NCBI GenBank assembly: GCA_900766355.1
Contig: CAAFVD010000116.1
Span: 62,001 to 126,000, forward strand
Length of the DNA stretch: 64,000 bases
Source: Candidatus Gastranaerophilales bacterium
GTDB taxonomy: Bacteria; Cyanobacteriota; Vampirovibrionia; Gastranaerophilales; Gastranaerophilaceae
Direction: 5' to 3'
The notes beneath the pieces are model-generated. The model did not search any database, was not told the origin of the DNA, and saw nothing but the letters and a program-made list of their open reading frames with translations. The position numbers and the translations under genes are program-made. This document shows, piece after piece, positions 54,769 to 63,386 of this stretch (its first letter is position 1; every line of letters starts with the position of its first letter).

Positions 54769-56361
54769 CTATGCTGATAATTTAATATACTTAGGATTAT
54801 GAACACCTTCGATTTTTTCAATTTCAGAAAGAGTTTTATCACTAACATCAGAATCAATATTTATCACCATGATTGATTCAGTTTCGTGTTTATCATTTTT
54901 CTGAACAACATTCATAGAGCCAATATTGATATCATTTTCGCCAATAACTTTTGCAACTTTTGCAATCATTGAAGGTTTGTTTACGTGAGGTACAAGCAAC
55001 ATATGTTTTTGAGGACGAATACTTGTTTCATAATCATTTATTTTTACAATTCTCGGAATATCTTTTGCAACAAGAGCCCCAGCTACTGTTGTTGTAGTTT
55101 TTTCTGTTGTTAACTTTATTGTTAGCAAACCTGCAAAATTACATTTAACCTTTGAACGTGTTGAAATTATATCAATTCCTCGTTTTTTTGCTAAAACAGG
55201 AGCGTTTACATAATTAACACCTTCAAGTAATGATGACAATGCACCTTTTAAAACTGCAACTTCTAACGGCTGAATATCTAATTCTGCCAAATCTCCTTGA
55301 GCAGTAATTTCTATTGTTTTTATCATTCCGTCAGCAATCTGCATTACCAGTTCACCTGAGTTTTCTGCAATTTGCATATAATCCTTGACTGGCTCTAGTT
55401 TATCAGGTCTTAAAGATGGAATATTAACAGCAGAAGTTGCAGAGCCGCCTGACAATACTTCTTTTATTTGTTCGGCAACGTCAATAGCAACATTCATCTG
55501 AGCCTCTGTTGTACTTGCTCCTAAATGTGGAGTTAGAACAATATTTCCTGTACATTCTACAAGAGGACAATTTTCTATATGAGGTTCATTTTCATAAACA
55601 TCTATAGCTGCAGCAGCTACTTGTCCACTTTCAATAGCATCTTTTAAATCTTGCTCATTTATGATTCCACCTCTTGCACAATTAACAAGTCTTACACCTT
55701 TTTTCATTTTTGCAATAGTATCTTTGTTAATCATGTTAATAGTATCTTTTGTTTTTGGAACATGAACGGTAATAAAATCACATTTACCCCAGAAATCATC
55801 AAGAGAAGCAACATACTCACCACCCATTTTTTCAACTACTTCTTTAGAAGTGAATGGGTCAAATACAACTATTTTCATACCTAAAGCTAAAGCAACTTGT
55901 GCAACATGTGAGCCTATTTTTCCTAGTCCAATAATACCAAGGGTTTTGGAATACAATTCAGTACCAGTAAACTTTGCTCTGTCCCATTTACCTTGTTTTG
56001 TAGAAGTCGCTGCTGGTGCTATATTACGAGCCATAGCAAGCATAAGAGCAACTGTATGCTCTGCAGCAGCCATCGTATTACCATCTGGTGAATTTACAAC
56101 AATAATACCTTTTTGAGTTGCTGAATCTAAATCTATATTATCAACACCAACACCAGCTCTACCTATTATTTTTAAATTTTTTGCAGCTTCAATAATTCTA
56201 GGAGTAACTTTTGTCTGACTCCTAACCATCAAAGCATCATATTGCCCGATTTTTTCTACCAACTCATCTTCTGACATTGTTGGCAAAAAATCTACATCTG
56301 CAACAGAAGATATAATATTTCCTGCTGATTCATTTATTTTATCTGTAACTAAAACTTTCAT
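54769..56361 (-). CDS. serA: D-3-phosphoglycerate dehydrogenase
   Basis: A 530-aa long-form PGDH. LGIIGLGKIGSHVAQVALAL (NAD), VNCARGGIINEQ and HLGAST (catalytic Arg/His) mark the N-terminal half. An intervening domain (~320-450) and a C-terminal ACT domain (KPSMIAKVAKVIGENDINIG) follow, the ACT site for serine feedback. It makes 3-phosphohydroxypyruvate. The upstream aminotransferase supplies the next step. Confidence 0.96.
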   Translation of the reverse strand: MKVLVTDKINESAGNIISSVADVDFLPTMSEDELVEKIGQYDALMVRSQTKVTPRIIEAAKNLKIIGRAGVGVDNIDLDSATQKGIIVVNSPDGNTMAAAEHTVALMLAMARNIAPAATSTKQGKWDRAKFTGTELYSKTLGIIGLGKIGSHVAQVALALGMKIVVFDPFTSKEVVEKMGGEYVASLDDFWGKCDFITVHVPKTKDTINMINKDTIAKMKKGVRLVNCARGGIINEQDLKDAIESGQVAAAAIDVYENEPHIENCPLVECTGNIVLTPHLGASTTEAQMNVAIDVAEQIKEVLSGGSATSAVNIPSLRPDKLEPVKDYMQIAENSGELVMQIADGMIKTIEITAQGDLAELDIQPLEVAVLKGALSSLLEGVNYVNAPVLAKKRGIDIISTRSKVKCNFAGLLTIKLTTEKTTTTVAGALVAKDIPRIVKINDYETSIRPQKHMLLVPHVNKPSMIAKVAKVIGENDINIGSMNVVQKNDKHETESIMVINIDSDVSDKTLSEIEKIEGVHNPKYIKLSA

Positions 56362-56371
56362 TAAAACTCCT

Positions 56372-57520
56372 TTATTTTAAGGCTTCAATAAGTGTTTTCA
56401 CACCATTACCTAATTCAAACTTATGATCTAATTTGTATAATGTAGCCTCTAAAGCTCCTATAGCAGCAATCAAATCTCTATCACATACAAAACCTAATGT
56501 TCCCATTCTAAAGATTTTATCTTTTAATTTTGCTTGCCCGTTAGCAACTACAATATCAAAATCATTCTTCATTGTACTTCTAATATCTGGAACTGATATA
56601 CCTTCAGGTGGCAATATAGATGTAATCGAATGACTTGCATCATTATCATCTTTTACCAACAACTCAAGATTAATAGCTCTCAAGGCGTTTCTTAATGCCA
56701 TACAATGACGTTTATGACGAGCATTCATATTCTCTATGCCTTCTTCTTTTATCATTTTTAAAGCAGTATTAAGTCCAACAATCAGATTTACAGCAGGTGT
56801 AAATGGTGTTGTATCACCTTCTACAGCTTTTCTATGAGCAGCCCAATCAAAATAAAAACTAGGGTGCTTACATTGTTCATAAACCTTCCAAGCTCTCTCA
56901 TTTGCAACTAAAAAAGCAAGTCCTGGAGGTATCATAAACCCTTTTTGGGAACCTGAAACAAGAACATCAATTCCCCATTCATCAGGTTTTACCGGCATTG
57001 CACAAACAGATGTAACACCATCAACAACTGAAATCGCTCCATGTTCTCTTATTATTGAACAAAGAGTTTTCACATCATTAGCTGCCCCTGTTGAAGTTTC
57101 ACTATGAGTAAGTGTAACTATTTTAATTTCTTTATTTGTATCTTCTGCTAATCTCTTTTTCAAAACTTCAGGGTCAATAACCTGTCCAGCTTCAACTTCT
57201 ATTTTTTCAACATCAGCACCTCTTGATTCTGCAATTTTTGCCCATCTGTTACCAAAATTTCCTAAAGATAAGCACAAAACCTTATCACCTTCGTTGACTA
57301 AATTTTCAAGAGCAGCGCACATTGCACCTGTTCCACTTGAAGTAAACATAAATACATCGTTCTTTGTTTGAAAAACATATTTAAGTTTTTCATATACTTC
57401 TTTCAATATGGAGGAGAATTCGGACGAACGATGACCAATTGGGTGTTTTGCAATTTCTAACATTACTGATTCAGGTACTGGAGTAGGTCCAGGAATCATT
57501 AAAAAAGTTTTGTCTTTCAT
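56372..57520 (-). CDS. Class V aminotransferase, probable phosphoserine aminotransferase
   Basis: A 382-aa PLP enzyme of the serine-glyoxylate/alanine-glyoxylate group; AGGAGGAG sits 6 bp before ATG57520. FLMIPGPTPVPE is the usual start, PLP lysine is in SGSQKGFMIPPG (near 190-201), and RMGTLGFV closes the protein. It belongs to a different clade from SerC, yet it sits 10 bp upstream of serA with serB beyond. In archaea and Desulfovibrio-like bacteria such enzymes replace SerC, so it is inferred to convert phosphohydroxypyruvate to phosphoserine. Confidence 0.85.
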   Translation of the reverse strand: MKDKTFLMIPGPTPVPESVMLEIAKHPIGHRSSEFSSILKEVYEKLKYVFQTKNDVFMFTSSGTGAMCAALENLVNEGDKVLCLSLGNFGNRWAKIAESRGADVEKIEVEAGQVIDPEVLKKRLAEDTNKEIKIVTLTHSETSTGAANDVKTLCSIIREHGAISVVDGVTSVCAMPVKPDEWGIDVLVSGSQKGFMIPPGLAFLVANERAWKVYEQCKHPSFYFDWAAHRKAVEGDTTPFTPAVNLIVGLNTALKMIKEEGIENMNARHKRHCMALRNALRAINLELLVKDDNDASHSITSILPPEGISVPDIRSTMKNDFDIVVANGQAKLKDKIFRMGTLGFVCDRDLIAAIGALEATLYKLDHKFELGNGVKTLIEALK

Positions 57521-57672
57521 TTTATAGCTCCTCCTATTATATACTTCTCTATTGTGCCACAATTTTTATTTTTAGGATAGTTATTAAGAAGTTTTAAGCT
57601 TAAAGTTATCAATACGCAACTTTAAATATTTTGAAAACTTTATACTTATAGGTATATTATTAGGTAAGATTT

Positions 57673-58722
57673 ATGGCAACAGAAATAAATAAATTCTCTC
57701 AATTATCACATAGTACAGGGTTACAAGCTGGACAAAATAAACCTATACAATCTTCTAAAAAAGTAGCACCTGAACAAAACGAAGAAACAAATAAAGCTAT
57801 AAAATACATGATAGGAGCAACTGCTATTGCTTCAATAATTGCTTTTGGGGTTCTAAGCAAAAAAGGTAAATTAGGAGAAAATGTTAAAAATGCGTTATGG
57901 GGAACATCAAAACCTAATACAGTTAAGCCAAATGTATCTTCAACTATTAATGATATACTAACTCCTGACCAAAAAGCAAAATCAACACTTGCAAATTTAT
58001 ATCAAAAGGTTATAGATAATGCAAATAAATCTGGTAATAATAGACGTGCTGGGATATTTGAACAATGTAAAAACAATATAGATACTCTTGATACTAAAAC
58101 CGTTTACGGGAATTTGCTCGATGCGTTATACAAAGATTTACGACTAGGAGAATATTCAACTTCTAATTTAATAACAAAAGATATTGATAAAATAACTGCT
58201 CAAAGTTCTTCTTTGATAAAGGTAAAAAATGCACATGGCTGGCATTATAGAAGCCCTAAAACTCATCAAAATAACAAAGCAATAGATAGAATTTCTGTAA
58301 ATGCTTTAGCTGATGAAAATTTAATAAAAGAACTTGATGATTTATTTAGCTCAGGAAAAGTAAAAGGATATTACAAAACTCCAGACCAAGCTTTGAATTG
58401 GCTAGAGAGACACGATCCAATTACAATATATTTAGATGAAGCTGCTAATAAAAACACTTTAGACGCAATAAAATCGGTTTGTCAAAAATATATCCGTTCA
58501 ACAGATGATGTATTGTTAGGTGATAAATTTGCCCCAGGTATGGCTCTTCAAAAATCTCCAACAACAAAAGACATAGAAGATTTATTATCTCAAGCTCAAA
58601 CTGTTGACCCTCAACTTGAAAATGTTTTAAGAAAACAATTTACAGAAATTTCAACAGGGAATTTAAAAACATCTGCAGGTTACATTGAAGCTACTAAAAA
58701 GCTTTTAGAATTAATCAAATAA
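57673..58722 (+). CDS. Single-pass membrane protein, unknown function
   Basis: A 349-aa protein. The N-terminal ~40 residues are polar (Gln/Ser/Lys). One membrane helix lies near residues 45-65 (KYMIGATAIASIIAFGVLS). The C-terminal ~280 residues are soluble and helical, with WLERHDPITIYLDEAA near 253. It converges on the HAD gene with 9 bp between stops. No family known. Its short polar N-terminus resembles other lineage-specific proteins here. Confidence 0.62.
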   Translation: MATEINKFSQLSHSTGLQAGQNKPIQSSKKVAPEQNEETNKAIKYMIGATAIASIIAFGVLSKKGKLGENVKNALWGTSKPNTVKPNVSSTINDILTPDQKAKSTLANLYQKVIDNANKSGNNRRAGIFEQCKNNIDTLDTKTVYGNLLDALYKDLRLGEYSTSNLITKDIDKITAQSSSLIKVKNAHGWHYRSPKTHQNNKAIDRISVNALADENLIKELDDLFSSGKVKGYYKTPDQALNWLERHDPITIYLDEAANKNTLDAIKSVCQKYIRSTDDVLLGDKFAPGMALQKSPTTKDIEDLLSQAQTVDPQLENVLRKQFTEISTGNLKTSAGYIEATKKLLELIK

Positions 58723-58731
58723 ATTTTATCT

Positions 58732-59487
58732 CTAATCTATTTCAATTTCTGCTAGATTTTTAACAACATAAGGCGATGTTTCAAGTAAATCCTTAGCCTC
58801 AATTTGCCCTGTTGCAACAAGGATTGTTTTTTCTATTCCTGCATTTTTCCCAGCTAAATAATCCATCGGAGCATCACCAAGCATTATTGTAGTTTTAGGA
58901 TTAGCTTTTAGTATTTCTAAAGCCATTTTGGCAGGAACTCCACTTTCTTTATGTTCAGGTGTTGACTCTCGTCCAATTACAACTTCAAATAAATCTAACC
59001 AATCAAAATATTCAAGTGTCATCATCGTAGATTCTTTAGAATCTGAGGTTACGATTCCACATTTTATACCTAAAGAATGAACCTTTTTAATAAAATCAAT
59101 TGCATTATCAATAGGCTTTGTATACTTTTGCATATCTGCATAAAATATCTTGTTTACTTTATCGAAAATTTCTTCAATTTCTTTATGATTTGTCGTAATC
59201 CCACAATCTTGCAAATTCTGACAAAAAATATCTATAATTTTAGGACGTGAATAAAGGGCTGTAATTCCATCACTTAGCATTTTTCCTGTTGCTACATCAT
59301 AACCTAAAAACAAACAAAGTTTTGAAAACATATCTTTATTCATATCAAAATGATTTATAATATTTTCGGCCCTAAGTTCTGTCATTTTGCCCCAAAAATA
59401 ATGTAAATCAATAAATGTTCCATCTTTATCAAATAATATTGTTTCTATATTATTTATTATCCAATTGTTTGTCTTTAAACTAATCAC
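58732..59487 (-). CDS. HAD-superfamily phosphatase
   Basis: A 251-aa protein with HAD motifs: FDKDGTFIDLHYF (nucleophile Asp), IVTSDSKEST (motif II), and MLGDAPMDYLAGKNAGI (motif IV). It is similar to phosphoglycolate phosphatase. The start is probably GTG59487, with GGAG 7 nt upstream, overlapping the end of the LdpA-like gene by 8 bp. The substrate is not known. Confidence 0.8.
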   Translation of the reverse strand: MISLKTNNWIINNIETILFDKDGTFIDLHYFWGKMTELRAENIINHFDMNKDMFSKLCLFLGYDVATGKMLSDGITALYSRPKIIDIFCQNLQDCGITTNHKEIEEIFDKVNKIFYADMQKYTKPIDNAIDFIKKVHSLGIKCGIVTSDSKESTMMTLEYFDWLDLFEVVIGRESTPEHKESGVPAKMALEILKANPKTTIMLGDAPMDYLAGKNAGIEKTILVATGQIEAKDLLETSPYVVKNLAEIEID

Positions 59488-60448
59488 GCATATTCTCCAA
59501 TGACACATCTATAAGATTTTTGGCTATTTTAACGGCTTCTGCCATTGATTTTTCATTTGCTAAAATATCATCTTGAACAAGATAATCTTTAATTATTTTT
59601 CTAGCATAAGACCCTACGGCAAGGCAGTTTGGACGAACTCCACACATTTTAGCAAGTTCTGTTGATTTTGTATTTGTTCCCCCTGACATCATTATATATG
59701 CTGGCATCTTTGCATTTTGAAACAATTGAGCAGTCGCAACTGATTGAAGCGTTGTACCAAACTCATCATTACTTCCACTCATTGCAATACCGTCAGCCTG
59801 TATTATTGTTGTATAAGGCTTTCTTTTTGACAACATTCTCTCAACTCGTTGTTTTAGTTTTACATCACCTAATGCTGAACGGTCGATTGAAATACATAAC
59901 ATACCATCAAAATAATCCATTATTTGTTGCCATTTTTTATCAACATCAGCTTCATCTTCTGTGATTGCGTGAAATTCAATACAATCAAGACCTTTTGCAA
60001 CAAGTTCAGGAAGAATTTCATTGTAATCTTGTAATTGAGTAACCATTTCTATAGCTTTATTTGGACATTGTTTCGCACACTGTGTACAACCTAAGCATCT
60101 TTCTTTTTTTACGCTATAAGCTTCACCTTCTATAATTGCATCGTGTGGACAAACGGATTTACAAACACCACATTTTACACATTTCTCAGAATCTATAATA
60201 GCTTTTGTAATATGCGGATCACCATCTATACCTACACTTACACATAAATATCTGTCTTTTTCTATTCCTGCATTTTTCAAGCCTCGTTTTGCAGCGTCTA
60301 CAATTTCTGGCTTTGCACAAACATCAAAAAACATACAACCAGCCTTTGAGTAAATAGTAACAAGTCTTTCTACTTCTATAGCATCTTCGTTACCAGCACC
60401 ACATACTAGCTTGAAACATTGTTTTTTATCTAATAAATCTTTTAACAT
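59480..60448 (-). CDS. LdpA-like iron-sulfur protein
   Basis: A 322-aa protein with two [4Fe-4S] ferredoxin motifs: CVKCGVCKSVCP (near 88-99) and CLGCTQCAKQCP (near 119-130). The N-terminus KLVCGAGNEDAIEVERLV and the C-terminal domain recall cyanobacterial LdpA, which reports redox state to the circadian clock in Synechococcus. No kai genes are in the window, so a clock role is unlikely here; a redox-sensing or metabolic role is more likely. The HAD gene overlaps its stop. Confidence 0.72.
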   Translation of the reverse strand: MLKDLLDKKQCFKLVCGAGNEDAIEVERLVTIYSKAGCMFFDVCAKPEIVDAAKRGLKNAGIEKDRYLCVSVGIDGDPHITKAIIDSEKCVKCGVCKSVCPHDAIIEGEAYSVKKERCLGCTQCAKQCPNKAIEMVTQLQDYNEILPELVAKGLDCIEFHAITEDEADVDKKWQQIMDYFDGMLCISIDRSALGDVKLKQRVERMLSKRKPYTTIIQADGIAMSGSNDEFGTTLQSVATAQLFQNAKMPAYIMMSGGTNTKSTELAKMCGVRPNCLAVGSYARKIIKDYLVQDDILANEKSMAEAVKIAKNLIDVSLENMRD

Positions 60449-60520
60449 AATTTGAACCCTTAAATTTTATTTACGAGTAATTTATACTACGACAAAATTA
60501 AGAATTCAATATTATATTAA

Positions 60521-61564
60521 TTATCTTCTTCCTGTTTTATTTATAGAAACGACATCATGAACTCGCATTGCAAAATATGGAACTTTTTGACCTTTTTCAA
60601 TCAAGAATATAACAAAGTTATCATTGAAAGAAAAACTTCTACCTCGAATTGGTTCAAGACAAGTACATCTCACCATCGCAGCAGCCTCGCTTTTTAGTTT
60701 AATACCTTCGTTATTCATTTTGAAATCTACGGTTTCTATTGTTTTATCTATTCTAAAATTTGTATTTGCAATATTATGACCTTCTAATTCTCCAAAATTT
60801 GTAACTTTGTACAAGTTTATATTTGGAATCATTAATGTGTCATCTTTTACGAAATTTTTATTACCTTTGTAATTTTTTTCTTTTTGGTTAATATCAGCAA
60901 AAGATTTAGCAAAAGTTTCATTATTGTTTGTTCTATACAAAAGAACTTCATCTTTACCTTTGGTATAAAGTTTTACTGCAAAATCTTTATCATTGTTATA
61001 GAACATTACATGAACATTTTTATATAATTTTGAATTACTATTATCTTTTATACCAAAATATTGAACAGGTTTTCTATTTTTACCAAAATAACCTTGAGGA
61101 AGTTTATCAAATGCACTTAGAAATTGAAAATCTTTTTTTAACATTGCATAAACAAAAAGTTTATTAGGTTGATATGAAAAATCGAACATATCTAAGATGT
61201 CACTTTTTTCATGGAATTTCTTTTTTATACCTTTTTCTATTTCTTTTTTTAATTTTGGAGATACTATTCCGGACTTAGTATAATATGCAGAAATATCTAT
61301 GTTGTTTTTGGTAAACTCTTTTTTGTTCAAATCAGTTGCCATTTTAGAATTAAAACCTACAAATTTGATTGGAGCTTTTACGATATTCTCTAAGATTTCA
61401 TTCCATACAATTTGAAAAGTTCCAACCCATATACGATTTTCTGTAACAGATTGAGTAGTCATTGTTGGCAATACTTCAATAGAATCATCAGTTGCGAACG
61501 ACCTTAGAGGAATTAAAGATAAACCTATTGCAAAAATAAATAAAACTGCTATTAACTTTTTCAT
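60521..61564 (-). CDS. Secreted protein, unknown function
   Basis: A 347-aa protein with a signal peptide (LIAVLFIFAIGLSLIPLRSFA, cleavage near 24). The mature part is Lys/Asn/Phe-rich. A C-terminal FNDNFVIFLIEKGQKVPYFA segment (~315-334) is hydrophobic and could form a strand pair. A single CTC pair (RCTCLEP) is near 300. Monocistronic, between the LdpA-like gene and tRNA-Ser. I do not recognise the family. Confidence 0.6.
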   Translation of the reverse strand: MKKLIAVLFIFAIGLSLIPLRSFATDDSIEVLPTMTTQSVTENRIWVGTFQIVWNEILENIVKAPIKFVGFNSKMATDLNKKEFTKNNIDISAYYTKSGIVSPKLKKEIEKGIKKKFHEKSDILDMFDFSYQPNKLFVYAMLKKDFQFLSAFDKLPQGYFGKNRKPVQYFGIKDNSNSKLYKNVHVMFYNNDKDFAVKLYTKGKDEVLLYRTNNNETFAKSFADINQKEKNYKGNKNFVKDDTLMIPNINLYKVTNFGELEGHNIANTNFRIDKTIETVDFKMNNEGIKLKSEAAAMVRCTCLEPIRGRSFSFNDNFVIFLIEKGQKVPYFAMRVHDVVSINKTGRR

Positions 61565-61651
61565 AACTATATTCTCCGTATATTACTCTTAAAAATATTA
61601 TATTATTCTTACGAGTATTTGTATACATGATATTTTTAAATACAAAAAAAT

Positions 61652-61684
61652 AAAACAGTAACGACAAATGTCATTACTGTTTTA
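61652..61684 (-). terminator. Terminator of tRNA-Ser
   Basis: AAAACAGTAACGACA (61652-61666) pairs with one mismatch with a stretch ending TACTGTTTT (to 61683). A T-rich tract follows in the minus direction. Confidence 0.7.
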
Positions 61685-61686
61685 TA

Positions 61687-61773
61687 CGGAGAAGGCGGGA
61701 TTCGAACCCGCGGTGAAGTTTCCCCCACACAAACGTTCCAGGTTTGCACCTTAAACCACTCGGACACCTCTCC
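61687..61773 (-). tRNA. tRNA-Ser (anticodon GGA)
   Basis: An 87-nt class II tRNA with a long variable arm. The 7-bp acceptor stem pairs 61767-61773 with 61688-61694, and G73 (the Ser discriminator) is at 61687. The anticodon loop is CTGGAAC, giving GGA and decoding TCC/TCT. The 3' CCA is not encoded, unlike tRNA-Gly and tRNA-fMet here. Confidence 0.93.
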
Positions 61774-61937
61774 TCGATATTCTTTTTACTTATAATAAAC
61801 TAACAAGTTTATTTTGTAAATAAACACGAGAACGCACGATTCAGTATTTGAATCGTGCGACTTATAATTTGTAAAAAAAGCGTGATAGTCAGATTTCCTA
61901 TTGTGATAGTCGAATGTCTGTACCATATAGGTGGGCG
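61774..61937. repeat. Gap with inverted repeat and short tandem repeat
   Basis: CGCACGATTCA (61833-61843) and TGAATCGTGCG (61849-61859) form a perfect 11-bp hairpin without a T-run. GTGATAGTC occurs at 61882-61890 and 61903-61911, a 21-bp period. AATAAACT/AGTTTATT (61798-61817) is another inverted repeat. No coding sequence. It lies between tRNA-Ser and two tiny genes, so operators or att-like sites are possible. Confidence 0.45.
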
Positions 61938-62162
61938 CTAATTTGTTGCTAACTCTCCTCTATAGAATTTCATTAGGTTTTGAAGTCTTAATTTCTTTTC
62001 TTCAAGTTTTTCAAAACCATTTTTTATTTCCTCAAGTTCTGCAAGCAGAGTTGCTACATCTTTTCTTTGTTGAATCTGTTTTACCTCCTCTTTTTCTGTC
62101 TTTGTATCTACTTCCACCCAATCAGCAGGAAAACAACCGTTAAAAAATTCTTTTTTACTCAT
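61938..62162 (-). CDS. Small coiled-coil protein, unknown function
   Basis: A 74-aa protein; start ATG62162 with AAGGAG 9 nt upstream. It begins MSKKEFFNGCFPADWVEVD and ends in a Lys/Glu-rich coil (LLAELEEIKNGFEKLEEKK). It follows the 62-aa gene on the same strand, with the two nearly touching, so they form one operon. The pair resembles small accessory-gene cassettes near tRNA genes, but nothing specific is recognised. Confidence 0.55.
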   Translation of the reverse strand: MSKKEFFNGCFPADWVEVDTKTEKEEVKQIQQRKDVATLLAELEEIKNGFEKLEEKKLRLQNLMKFYRGELATN

Positions 62163-62166
62163 TTTT

Positions 62167-62355
62167 CTAAACTCCTTCAATTAACCCTGCAACTAAATCA
62201 AGGCAATCGTAGTGACCATACTTGAATGTATATGCTTGTTTTGCATATTCACTATTTTTTTGTTCGATGCTTTTGTATGCTTCAGAGTTAAAATCAAACC
62301 CTGTCATTTCTGAATACTCAATCATCATTTCGTCAATGTCAAAATACTTATCCAT
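62167..62355 (-). CDS. Small acidic protein, unknown function
   Basis: A 62-aa protein rich in Asp, Glu, Tyr (MDKYFDIDEMMIEYSEMTGF), soluble and probably helical. Short enough to be uncertain, but it has the same strand and a tight gap to the next gene. It could be an antitoxin-like or phage-derived peptide; there is no motif to decide. Confidence 0.5.
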   Translation of the reverse strand: MDKYFDIDEMMIEYSEMTGFDFNSEAYKSIEQKNSEYAKQAYTFKYGHYDCLDLVAGLIEGV

Positions 62356-62496
62356 AATCTAAATCCTCTAACCAACTCCTAACGTATATTCTTTCTTACG
62401 GCACATTCTCGATAAAACTTTAATAAATCTTGTAAAATGTTAAATTTTTGTTACAATAGAAATTGAAGTATAATATAATTAAGGATTTTCAGTATT

Positions 62497-62946
62497 ATGC
62501 AAAAAAAAATTATTATAGGTTCTGACCACGGAGGGTTCAATCTTAAACAAAAAATTATTGAACATCTTAAATCAAACGGATATGAAATAGACAATGTTGG
62601 GTGTTTCTCTGAAGAATCTTGTGACTATCCTGTTATAGCTAAACAAGTTTGCGAAAAAGTTACATCAGGCAACAACCTTGGAATACTTGTTTGTGGTACG
62701 GGACTTGGCATGTCTATTTATGCAAACAAAGTTAAAGGAATAAGAGCCTCTCATTGTACAGATACCTTCTCTGCAAGATTAACTAGACAACACAACGATT
62801 CAAATATCTTGTGTTTAGGAGAAAGAATAACAGGTTCTGGACTAGCCCTTGATATAGTTGATGAATGGCTAAATGCTTCTTTTGAAGGTGGACGTCATCA
62901 AAGACGAGTGGATATGATTAATGAATTAGATATGGAGAGAAATTAA
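62497..62946 (+). CDS. rpiB: Ribose-5-phosphate isomerase B
   Basis: A 149-aa LacAB/RpiB family enzyme interconverting ribose-5-P and ribulose-5-P. GSDHGGFNLKQ (start), LVCGTGLGMSIYANKVKGIR (catalytic Cys) and RQHNDSNILCLG are conserved. AGGA lies 10-13 nt before ATG. Its stop overlaps the rsfS start by one base. Confidence 0.95.
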   Translation: MQKKIIIGSDHGGFNLKQKIIEHLKSNGYEIDNVGCFSEESCDYPVIAKQVCEKVTSGNNLGILVCGTGLGMSIYANKVKGIRASHCTDTFSARLTRQHNDSNILCLGERITGSGLALDIVDEWLNASFEGGRHQRRVDMINELDMERN

Positions 62947-63344
62947 TGGAAGATGTATCATCACTAAAACTAGCTTGTGTAATAGCAAGAATACTTGATG
63001 AAAAACTCGGTAAAAATATTACAATCCTAAATATCAGCCATGTATCTTCTTTTGCAGATTATTTTGTAATTGTATCGGGAGATGTATCAACTCAAGTTAA
63101 AGCACTTACAAACGCAGTAAAATTAAGAATAAAAGACTATTTTTCATTATTACCATATAGAGCAGAACAAGATATAAAAAATAGATGGAATCTTCTAGAT
63201 TATGGTGCAGTTGTTGTTCATATCTTACAAAAAGATGAACGAGAGAACTATGCTATAGAAAAGTTTTGGAATCATGCATTCTCTGTTTCAGAAGAAGAAT
63301 GGCTAAAAGAATCTGAAGAATATTCAGAATATATTAACAAATAA
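62946..63344 (+). CDS. rsfS: Ribosomal silencing factor RsfS
   Basis: A 132-aa protein binding ribosomal protein L14 and blocking subunit joining under starvation. FADYFVIVSGDVSTQVKAL and WNLLDYGAVVVHILQKDERENYAIEKFW match the family. The length is typical. Translationally coupled to rpiB. Confidence 0.93.
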   Translation: MEDVSSLKLACVIARILDEKLGKNITILNISHVSSFADYFVIVSGDVSTQVKALTNAVKLRIKDYFSLLPYRAEQDIKNRWNLLDYGAVVVHILQKDERENYAIEKFWNHAFSVSEEEWLKESEEYSEYINK

Positions 63345-63351
63345 TAAGAAC

Positions 63352-63380
63352 TTTACGAAAATAGGATAATACGGTAGAAT
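63352..63380 (+). promoter_or_regulatory. Promoter of the TPR gene, leaderless configuration
   Basis: TTTACG (63352-63357), 17-bp spacer, TAGAAT (63375-63380). ATG follows after 6 nt, with no Shine-Dalgarno. Confidence 0.5.
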
Positions 63381-63386
63381 TTAACT

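Noticed and set aside
61687..61773. tRNA-Ser as tRNA-Leu
   Set aside because: Both are class II, but the anticodon loop CTGGAAC gives GGA, and discriminator G fits serine.
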